From NCBI GenBank assembly GCA_003415625.1, contig PYIU01000002.1, positions 6,696,001 through 6,760,000 of the forward strand: 64,000 nucleotides of DNA, written 5' to 3'. The DNA comes from Aquanectria penicillioides (taxonomy: Eukaryota; Ascomycota; Sordariomycetes; Hypocreales; Nectriaceae). The position numbers and the translations under genes were made by a program. The first letter of the stretch is position 1. Every line of letters begins with the position of its first letter. The notes under the pieces are model-generated. The model had not been told where the DNA came from. It saw only the letters and a program-made list of their open reading frames with translations, and made no database searches. Positions 43,462 to 52,647 of this stretch are shown one piece after another.

Positions 43462-45122
43462 ATGAGACTCTCTGCTGCCCTTCTTGCCGGCGCGGCCTCA
43501 TCTGCCGTTGCTCTTTCGGCTGACCAGTGGTCTAAGCAAAGCATCTATCAGGTTATGACCGATCGTTTTGCTCGATCTGACGGAAACAATGAGGCTGCAT
43601 GCGATGCCTCACTTGCGCAATACTGTGGAGGTTCCTTCACAGGTCTTATTAAAAAGCTGGATTATATCCAGGGTATGGGCTTCACAGCCATCTGGATCTC
43701 TCCTATTGTTGCAAACATTGATGTGCCCAGCAACCAAGGTTGGGGGTAAGTAAAACCAGATATTATCAAGCTGGCAACGTTTGGCTTACAGAGATGACCG
43801 CAGGCAAGCATACCATGGATATTGGGCTCAGAAAATCTGGTCCATTAACAGCAACTTCGGAACTGCCGATGAGCTGAAAGAGCTATCCCAAGCTCTTCAT
43901 GATAGGGGCATGGTAAGGAACATAACTCTAAAAATATTGGTCAACGCTAACTGAAGTCAGTACTTGATGGTCGATATTGTCACCAATCACATGGGTTACC
44001 GTGGATGCGGCGCCTGCGTTGATTATAGTATTTATGACGCTTTCCCCAAGGTTAGTCATTCGTCCAATTTTAGCATGTCTTCTCTTTCGCTTGCTAACTC
44101 TACATGAGTCTTCTTACTTTCACGATTTCTGCCTGATCGACTACAGCGACGAATGGTCTACTAACATTCAAACTTGCTGGGAAGGAGACAATACAATCAG
44201 TCTTCCTGACCTACGCACTGAGAACGATGATGTTCGATCCATTTGGTTCGATTGGATTGGCCAAATTGTGTCAAACTATACTATCGACGGACTCCGAATC
44301 GACAGCGCAAAACACATTGAGAAAACCTTCCATGCACCTTTCGAGAAGGCTGCTGGCGTCTACACCATCGGTGAAGTCCTCAACGGCGACCCTGATTTCA
44401 CATTACCTTACCAAGAGGAAATGAGCGGTGTGATGAATTATCCCATGTATTATTGGCTTATTCGGGCATTTGGAAGCACCAGCGGTGACTTCACCGAGCT
44501 TGCCACTGGTATCGAGCGCGTCAAGAACCAAGCAGTCAACTCGAGCCTTTTGGGAACGTTCATGGAAAACCATGATCAAGACCGCTTCCCTACCATCACC
44601 ACCGACAATGCTCTCAACAAGAATGCAATCGCTTTTACTATTCTCCAAGACGGAATTCCTATCATTTTCCAAGGCCAGGAGCAATTCTACAAGGGCGACG
44701 ATCAAACCGGCCGTGCTGCCATCTGGCTCTCGGGCTACAACACTACAACTCAATGGTATAGCCACATTGCTAAGTTGAACCAGATCCGCAACCAAGCGAT
44801 CCATAAGAGCAGCTCCTATATCACATATCAAGCTTGGCTGCCATACACCGACAGTACCTCCATTGTCATGCGAAAGGGTTTTAACGGGAACCAAATTATC
44901 TCTGTGCTCAGCAAGACAGGAGATTCCGCCCAAGGCAAGACGTTGACTTTGAGTCAGTCTGTGACTGGTTTCACGGCTAATCAGAATGTTGTGGAGATTT
45001 TGAACTGCAAGGCTGTGAGCACTGACAGCAACGGAAGCTTGAGCGTAACTATCAGTAAGGGCCAGCCCCTTGTATTTTATCCCAAGAGCCAGCTTACAGG
45101 CAGCGGTATCTGCTCTTTGTAA
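43462..45122 (+). CDS. Secreted alpha-amylase (GH13, Taka-amylase type)
   Basis: Predicted 498 residues in four exons: 43462-43745, 43804-43912, 43961-44050 and 44109-45122. Introns are 58, 48 and 58 bases and keep frame. The signal peptide is '[19 protein letters not shown]'. It hydrolyses internal alpha-1,4-glucosidic bonds of starch. GH13 motifs in order: '[10 protein letters not shown]' (region I), '[10 protein letters not shown]' with nucleophile Asp 226 (region II), 'IGEVLNG' with acid/base Glu 250 (region III), and 'FMENHDQDR' with Asp 317 (region IV). Length and spacing match Taka-amylase A (about 499 residues with signal), so the chain is complete. There is no C-terminal starch-binding domain. 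It has far fewer introns than the classical Aspergillus oryzae gene (eight). It stands alone, without glucoamylase or AmyR next to it. Confidence 0.95.
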
Positions 45123-45720
45123 GAAAGATAACATCTTTTGAATATCGTTGTGCTAGACACGCAATACGACAATTCTTCAGTGTTTTAGCTACATATTCTT
45201 TCTTTCTTTTCACTGTTACGCATTGCGTAGCAGTTTGATATGTTCAAAACAAGCACTATCATCTTCGCAGCGTTTAGGCACTGTCGTGATTGAACTAAAG
45301 TCTAGCATTCTTCCTCACGTTAATAGTTCCCCAATTCCCTTGCTTCGCATCTCTAAAGAGGAATAGCTGACTGTTTGGTATCCCCGGCGAATTAAAAGTC
45401 CCCCCTTCATGTGTGGCTTCTCGTACCCAATTGCAGCGCCGAAAATAGCGGCCTAAACTTCCAGCCGTGAAACCATCAGCCGCTAATCTCATGCAAAGGC
45501 CTCCAAAATTGCCAATCAGGGTTCGTATCATTGTTACACTGCCAATACATAATTATATCACGATTAGTGTAATATTAATTTGTATTCAAGAAGTACGGCC
45601 CGCTTTATTTGATCATGACTACGAGCTTATAAAGGAGATATTCGTCGCATTCTGTTCTACATTTTCTTTCCATCCTCATCCTTATTTCTCACCATCACGG
45701 TGTAGTGCCGGTAGGCAAGA
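45123..45720. other. Intergenic, nothing recognised
   Basis: AT-rich 3' flank of the amylase, then the 5' flank of the small zinc-finger gene. A minus-strand frame at 45295-45531 has no family features. Confidence 0.5.
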
Positions 45721-46298
45721 ATGGAAGGGACACAAGAAACCTTCAACGATGCCATTAGACGCCTGAACACCGAAGCACTCCCTCGCCGAGTTGATAGCCT
45801 GAAAGAATTCTTGCATCCCTTCCATTCTTGCCCACGGGCACCATTCCACCTCCCCTTCGCCTCCGACTCCTACACAAGTCGACACAAGATGTACCATTCT
45901 GTAAGTACAGTGAAAGTCAATCAATTTCCTCTCCAGTTTGTAGTGCTTTAGGACCACAACACAAAGGGTAAGTCAAGGACTCGGTTTCATCTGACGACCG
46001 AAAAACTAGATTTTCCCACTAAACTAGTCTCAGGAAGAAGCATGAAACTGAGAAGGAACTCAAGCGTTGGTGCGAGGTCTGCGAGAAGGGATTTAAATCG
46101 GATTGCAGTCGTGATCTAGTGCGTCACTTGCAGGTAAATCACCCTAAGACAGCAGCCGACCAAGGAATCCCAACAAACATAAGATATGTTTGTAAGTATA
46201 AGAACTGCAATAGTTCTTATTCCAGGCAGGACAATCTAATCAGGCATCACACTCGCAAACATGGGAGGTTAAAAGTTCAGCAACGGAAAATGGCATGA
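45721..46298 (+). CDS. Small C2H2 zinc-finger protein
   Basis: ATG 45721 opens 60 codons to a GTAAGT donor at 45901. The coding sequence resumes by about 46034-46038 and ends with TGA at 46296-46298. Two C2H2 fingers are plain in the last exon: 'CEVCEKGFKSDCSRDLVRHLQVNH', read as C-x2-C-x12-H-x4-H, and 'CKYKNCNSSYSRQDNLIRHH', C-x5-C type, followed by a basic tail. It is probably a DNA-binding regulator of about 150 residues. The splice between exon 1 and the finger exon is uncertain: a mini-exon 45952-45967 has good GT-AG flanks but would break the frame, whereas one intron 45901-46037 keeps it. A frameshift is the alternative. Confidence 0.6.
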
Positions 46299-46942
46299 GT
46301 CAGCTTCCTCTTGTGATTTTTCTGCCTCTTTTTGATTCCTGGTTCGTTCTTTTAGGGATTTCGTAGTTTATTATCGTATTTCTCGGCATATCCTTGAAAT
46401 TTGTTTCCTTTCATATAGTGAAGTGATCCTCCAGTCCCGAGTGACTCTTACAGCCGATTGAAAAAAAAAAAAATCCAAAACAGAGAGCCCCATCTCTAGC
46501 AAAGATAGGGTTTGCTGCAGGTTTCATTTTATCGTATTAATTTCACATTTTTCATCATGACTACGAAAAGAAATAAATAGCGCCTATGAAATCCGTTAAT
46601 AATATATTCACCAGGTCGATTCAAATATCGTAATTGATGGAAATGGCTGTGCCTTCCAATCGATCTATTCAAATGGTATGTGTTATCGATTAAAAACAGG
46701 CTGATCATAGGCTGAATGGATCAACGAGACTCAAATCAGTAGCTGCTCGTATAATACGTCATGAAGAGCGAGTGGAATTTGGATACGACAAATTATCTAA
46801 AGCAAAAACACAATCCAAACAATAACAACACGTGTAGAAATATCCTCCTAAAAAGAAAGAGGAAAACATAAAATCAAGATATAATCATTCAAACAAAGGA
46901 AAATCACCTCCGCCATGCTCTGACATGGGGATCCCGGTTCAG
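46299..46942. other. Intergenic, AT-rich
   Basis: Convergent 3' flanks. An A-run lies at about 46461-46472, with repeated AT-rich DNA to 46880. No gene recognised. Confidence 0.5.
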
Positions 46943-48475
46943 CTAACCTTGTAATAAGTTATTTTCACCAACACTGTCAAAGAAAAACGTTTCCTCATTA
47001 AAAACGCCCACGTTCCAGTTGGAGGGAGATGGATCAAGAGGATTGAAGAAAAAAGGGTTGACATGCTGCCAGGAAGATTGTCTCTCATCGTCAGAGACCA
47101 GCTTCTCTCCAAATTGAGTTGCTTTTGCAACGCTTCCTCTGTTTATCAGCAATGTGTCTGGGCCTTCCACGGGCTTTTGCTCAGTCTCAACTTTGGATAT
47201 TGTCATTTCGGTCTCAAAGAGATCAAGCAATTCTCCCATCACTTCGCCAATCAGTCGTGAATTATCGGGAGCAAGGCTTTTGTCCCTGAGTATTCTCTCC
47301 AATATCCCACGCCGTTTCTCGTGCCAGAAACTACGGATCTGGGACATGATTTCCTGGACATGGCTTCCTAAGTAACATGACTTTGGAGGGCGTTGACCTG
47401 GAAATATCGTGTTCCACATATCAAACCATTGCACCTCTATAGCCTGGCCTCTGGTGCTATTTAAAGCCAAAAGCTTTCTCTGATTATCCGAGATGCCATC
47501 AAATTGAGGGTCAACCAAACAGTTGCATTGCACATATCGCGTGTGATGGTCCCTGAAATCAGCTGTTGAAAAGGTTTGGAAGCAGCGTGCGCAGTAAAAC
47601 TCGGGTTTCATATGTCTTCTGTATATGTGTTGCTTGACATCTTTTACTCGACGCAGCTCATATCTCAGGCAATTTTGATACTTGCGTGGATCTTTCTGGT
47701 AGAAGGGGCAGGCTAGGCATTCCGACCTGCTCGACCTATCGCCGGTTTGTGTTGTCAATCTCACCCCTGCAGACAGCGATTCGTTCTTCTTAAGCCCTTT
47801 CTCCCGAGACATTTGTTCAACCGACTTTCCTGCGCTAGAAATCTCTGCCTCTGAAAGCATTGGACCTGGTTGCCAATGTGCCTCGATTGGCTCCGACGCA
47901 TCTAATCGGAAATTCAGATTTTGAATATGCAGAGTGGAGTTTGGATCAGGCACATCCCCCTGCCAGCTACCCATGTGTATAATGTCCATCTGATTTGAAG
48001 ACTGCATCATGTCCTGATGTTCAATCAGGTTGCTCCCCCCATTGAGACCCTGGTCCGGCTGAGAGGGAGGGCATGTTGCCTCGTTGTGTTTGGTCTTCTT
48101 TGTCCCAGTATCGGTCTCGGACAATGTGGTATCGTCGGTCGCTGGTGTATCTTGACTACGGTGTCGTTTCCCTATTTTCCAAACACTGGTCAACATTCAT
48201 GAGTCCTATACGACATTATCTTGGCAGTACACCGTTTGGACAATAGAGGTCTGACCTGCGAGCGGCTTTGAGACCGATGAGCCGGAACCAGCGCAAATCT
48301 TAGTGTCTTGGTTATGCGTATTGGGCGGACGCTTGTCGCATTTAACCTGAGTCTTCTGGCCCCTAGCATCTGGCAAACCAATACCAATGTTGCTCTGATT
48401 TAGGGGGCGTACGAAGCCGTCGTCTTTAGTTGCTGCGCAGATTTGTAACGCAGCGAGAGAGGTTTCGCCACCCAT
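46943..48475 (-). CDS. Zinc-finger/W-rich module protein 1
   Basis: Predicted 482 residues. Exon 1 is 48256-48475, the intron 48172-48255 (GTCAGA donor, TAG acceptor) and exon 2 46943-48171; a further 5' exon is possible. The N-terminal 220 residues are polar and probably disordered. The module starts near residue 226: 'CLACPFYQKDPRKYQNCL', then 'RVKDVKQHIYRRH', 'YCARCFQTF', 'HHTRYVQCNC'. After a short spacer it continues 'ISDNQRKLLAL', 'QWFDMWNTIFPGQRPPKS', 'IRSFWHEKRRGILERIL'. The same order is seen in the genes at 50999 and 52648. In fungi this Cys/His pattern often accompanies HET or STAND proteins; no biochemical role is known to me. The tail is Phe/Asn/Pro-rich ('NPFFFNPLDPSPSNW'). Confidence 0.7.
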
Positions 48476-50998
48476 GGTTTGCTCCCCGCATCGCCGGCGG
48501 CGGAATGTATATGTATTGTATCGGTGGCCAAAACTTGAGGCGTAGGGACTCTGCGTGTGGGCGTTGGCGTCCGAATGACTGAACCCATGCAACGGGTCGT
48601 GGCAGAACTCGAAGACCACTTTGTTGACCGATGAGTGCAGGATGAACAAAGTAAGGAAAGCGGATAATTAAAAGCCGGACATTGATAAGAAATTCTAATG
48701 GGGCAGACGATTTGAGGAAAGGTGGCAAATACTTTTTAACGACTTCATCGCTATCCCAGATGTCGCTGTGAAGGAGAGTCCACACCACGGCAGTGTTTGT
48801 ATGTTTTACTCTCACCAAGATTTGCTGCGGATGGTTCTGAGGCGAGATGGCTTGGCGCCCCCCACATCCGCTTGCTCTTGGAGACTTGATTAAATTACAA
48901 AAACATGACAAAGGCGGCTACGGACAGGTGCGTAAGCCACTTTCCTGCGTGAGAAATAGCATATGCGTTGCATGAACGACGTGATGACACGAAGAGCTGG
49001 GAGTTGTTCCAAAGGTGCGATTGGCCGGCTGAAGTCCCAGCACGCCACAACTACGCTGCTGCATGGTTCCCAAGCATTTCAGCCCGAAGCTTCGCGTACC
49101 TTGACTCGGTATATGCGGGCCAGCCTGATTCTCTCTCCCTCTCCCTGTTTCCCCTCTCCAGCCCTCGCCATAAGTACGCCACTGCGTAGTTATGGTGCGC
49201 ACAATGAGAATACGTAGCAAGCAATCCAGGCGCTGGTGGGAGGGGAAATGCGCAGCCTTGAGGTCGGCCGACACGTTCACATGCGCTTCTGCCCTAACCA
49301 CGCTCTGTCTTGCTTTTGCGCGCTCAACAAATTTTGGCGTCTCTCAATTATGGTATTTCGAGGTCGAACCAACAAATATTTACATTCTGGGCATGTCGCA
49401 TCGCAAAAGCGGTTGCGCAAACTTCCTGACTTCAAAAATCGATTCAACTACGGTAATGCCTGCGCCGACGTCTCTTTCGAGTCCTCGAGAAAGACCAGGA
49501 CATTTCAGCAGTTTTGATTCCAAACAAGCAGTCAAATCGAGTCATGTTGGCCATTGCATTCTTGCGTCTCTTATGGGTTGCTGCTCCAGGCAGGACAGTT
49601 GACGGTAGGTTGAGGAGGATATCTTGGACAGGTCGGTGCGGGTCATTCAGCCATACCTTCACGACGTCGGATCGGAATTGTGGTGATGGGCTGTACCATA
49701 TAATATTGCTTTCCGTCAGCTACCTCTCTTGCCTCTAAGGTCTCAAACTAGGGGACGACAGGCCGAGGCTGCCTCGTTCAGCCTGGAAGTGTTTCTTACC
49801 TAGCACCACTGGTAGCAGATAATGCCTTGCTGTGGCTCATTGTGGCGGAGACCATAAAAGTGCAATCATGAGAATCATTCCAGATTCAATTAGATTTCAA
49901 GGCGTTGCGAGAAAAAGAAGCATTTTACATTCTCAGGTGCTCATCTTGCGACTTACTAGACGTGCTTCTAAGCCAATGCGAGTTCTCATCTCGTACGAGT
50001 CCAGGATTTTTCTGGTGCTACTACGCCTCTGCGTACTTTCTTTACTATTTAAGCCAAGAACCAAGCACTTGCCAATTGCTTGCCATTGCGCGATGATGCG
50101 ATCTCATGTGCACGATGGTGGGCATGAGAGCCTTGTCCCTCAGCCACGGAGAACTCACTCAACTCGCCGAGCCAGCGTTTTCCATTTGCCAGGCGCCAAT
50201 TCCAATAATACAGATGGCTATGTGAGCAAAATAATCAGGCTTTTTGTATCTTACTTTTTTTTTCTTTTTTCACTCTTCCTTGAAGCCTTTCGTGAGGCGT
50301 TAGTGTCAAGGTGTGGGGAGGTTCAGTGTACCAAGCCTCGCATGACTTCCCGTGAGACCGCCAAATACGCAACGGCGGAGTTACTTTGTAAATTCGGATT
50401 AAGCCCCAGGCTTTTTTCAGTGCGCCCACGCCTGCTCGTTTCTTCTTTTTTCCACTGCCCTTCGAATAATATTAAAGTGAAAAGCCATCTTCAGGTATTG
50501 TGTCATTTTGTTTGCCTTTTTGTTTCATCTACGGAGTCCTCAACCCGGCCACATCGTTCTACAACAGCCACAAGGCGGCGTGTGGGCAATTCTGTGTGAC
50601 AATACCATCCAACGCTTCTCTCGGAACACAAAACCAAGGCCTCGATCCCGCCATGAATACAAAAATCAATCACCAAGCCAATTCAAATGTCCGCTATTTG
50701 ATTAATCATCTATTCATTGTTTCGGAATATAACGGGCTAACTGGCAAAATAGCATTCGAATCCCAAGCCACGGGACATTGCTTCACGCGGTGCTGCTCCC
50801 GTCGGCCACGCACTTGGCCAGTCATCTTCGCATGCCCAAGACCGCAATAGCTTAAAATGTCAATTCCCGATAACGAAATCGGCGAAAGGCAAGCAACCCG
50901 GTTCTTCGGTGAAGACAGCTGGTCCCGACCCAAACGACAATGGATCATCTGCCAACGAAGCTTTGGCCAGAGAGAGCCGATCTACTAAGAAAGCCCCA
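48476..50998. other. Intergenic, about 2.5 kb
   Basis: Divergent spacer between two zinc-module genes. Long overlapping frames (48918-49301 -, 49192-49602 +, 49832-50599 +) have frequent Ser/Arg and no family signature. T-rich tracts lie at about 50249-50275. In-frame codons before 50999 back to 50909 lack an ATG, and a separate ATG at 50857 is in another frame, so a 5' exon of the next gene could lie here. Confidence 0.4.
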
Positions 50999-51931
50999 AT
51001 GCAGGTTGCCGGGCTGACACAGGATCAAGAAGCCGGATCAAGTTCCCAAAACCGTCAAGCCGCATACAATAATAGCTATCCCTCGGCTAGCATTGCCGGA
51101 AATAACGATGATAAACTACCCGGTTCTAATTCAAATAAACGGCCCGGTGCCAGTAGCCCTGAGGAACACAATGCCAAGAAGCCAAAATCAAGAATCAACC
51201 AAAACAAAGATAGGATAGCCTGTCCGCTACACAAGCACTCCCCGAGCTTGTTTCCGAGGTGTCAGAGGGCCATGCTATACTATCCTACCGATATGCGTCG
51301 GCATTTTCGAAGAGACCACTCGATTCAACAAGTCTATTGCCCAATTTGCCAAGAGACCTTTGGCGACATCGACGATGATGATGCCCTTGGGCGCCGCGAT
51401 TATCACATCATACACGATAGCTGTCAGGAGCCCGATACGATAATCGCAATTCCCGGTGACATAAGTGCAGATCAATGGCACCAAATCAAAACAATAAAAG
51501 GAGGCCCGGGTTCTAAGTTCTCGACTTGGTATCGTACATGGGACATTCTCTTCCCTGGCATTGACCGCCCTACCTCAATTTACTACTTCTCAGACGGATT
51601 CGAGGATCCTATCAACGCAATCACTCAGTGGTTACCGGGGCAAGCTTCTGTGAACGAAATTTCGCATCATCAATCAGGAGACACCCTTATGACTATGCTT
51701 CAAAATGCCAAATCTGCTTACCTCGACCAAGTCCCCGAAGAATCACGCCAAGCAGCACACAACGTCCTCGATGGTTATCTCATTTTAATACGCGATAACA
51801 GAATGCTCCTTGAGGAAGAAACAGGCTTAGCGACTTCAATTCAAACCCAGATGAATGGTTCATCGAGAATATGCCAGCCAAACCAGGACACAGTAGCTCC
51901 GCTAGACACAATGCTCAATCCGGGAGTCTAA
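50999..51931 (+). CDS. Zinc-finger/W-rich module protein 2
   Basis: Predicted 310 residues from the first in-frame ATG (50999); a 5' exon is possible. The N-terminus is disordered and Asn/Ser/Lys-rich, with a possible nuclear signal ('KKPKSRINQNK'). The module begins at Cys 75: 'ACPLHKHSPSLFPRC', 'YYPTDMRRHFRRDH', 'YCPICQETFGD', 'DYHIIHDSCQEP'. It continues 'ISADQWHQIKTI', 'STWYRTWDILFPGIDRPTS', 'YYFSDGFEDPINAITQWL', and a helical end with 'YLDQVPEESRQAAH'. The order of Cys/His pairs, the IS..Q..L element and the W..WD.LFP core repeat those of the flanking genes, so this is a paralogue without a HET domain. The function is unknown; nucleic-acid or protein binding is inferred from the fingers. 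Confidence 0.7.
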   Translation: MQVAGLTQDQEAGSSSQNRQAAYNNSYPSASIAGNNDDKLPGSNSNKRPGASSPEEHNAKKPKSRINQNKDRIACPLHKHSPSLFPRCQRAMLYYPTDMRRHFRRDHSIQQVYCPICQETFGDIDDDDALGRRDYHIIHDSCQEPDTIIAIPGDISADQWHQIKTIKGGPGSKFSTWYRTWDILFPGIDRPTSIYYFSDGFEDPINAITQWLPGQASVNEISHHQSGDTLMTMLQNAKSAYLDQVPEESRQAAHNVLDGYLILIRDNRMLLEEETGLATSIQTQMNGSSRICQPNQDTVAPLDTMLNPGV

Positions 51932-52647
51932 GATGCGCAAAACTCAGGTGATTCTTCGCCTCTACCACCCCAAAGACCGGGAATTTCGCTAAAGATGATA
52001 CATCAAAGAACGCCTCCTCAGGATATCTAGGGTCAACAGGCGGCATCTAAGCAACGCAAACTATCTCAACATGAATGGAAGGTGCAGAAAATTGACCAGG
52101 GCGAATTAGATCTGTCGGAAACTCTGATTTATTTTGTTAATTCGGTTTCCTTTTTGTTTTTTTGGCACTTCCTTATCTTTCTTTTTATCCACGTTTGAGT
52201 TCATCTGGTACAATCAGTTTCCGACTATGTGCTTTACCTGTCAGGTGCGTTTTTCAGTCGAAGCAGTCGCGTTTGGACGAAGATCTAACGAGAAATGGTG
52301 TGATATTACAAAATCTAAACGGCATTTCAAAAATGTAGGACAAAAGGGAGGTGGATTGCTATATGATACGGTCAACGGGTGGTTGAGGAATGACACAGGT
52401 TCAGGTATTTATTTGGGCTCAGTTGACGAAATCACGGCCTCTATCAATCTAAAATTTTGAATTTCATCATTGAATATTTTTCTGTGGCTGATTTTGTCAA
52501 TGTAAGCCCTTGTTCAGATCTCGATCGATGTTGTTGAAAAACATTGACTTGGCATTCATTATTCCTGAGTGCAGTTTCAACGACCCTAGTGCCATACACG
52601 CCATCGTCCCTTCATCCTCCTTTGACTTTTGTGGTTTCAAGGTAGCA
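51932..52647. other. Intergenic, convergent 3' ends
   Basis: AT-rich after 52120. A plus-strand frame at 52134-52460 looks like read-through of non-coding DNA. After the stop at 51931 a stretch 51935-52120 stays Gln/Ser/Pro-rich when read in other frames ('RLYHPKDREFR'), possibly an eroded longer C-terminus. Confidence 0.4.

Noticed and set aside
49832..50599. Plus-strand frame of 255 codons
   Set aside because: Ser/Arg/Phe-rich composition without domain signature, T-rich tracts inside, and a reading like non-coding DNA; length alone is not enough.
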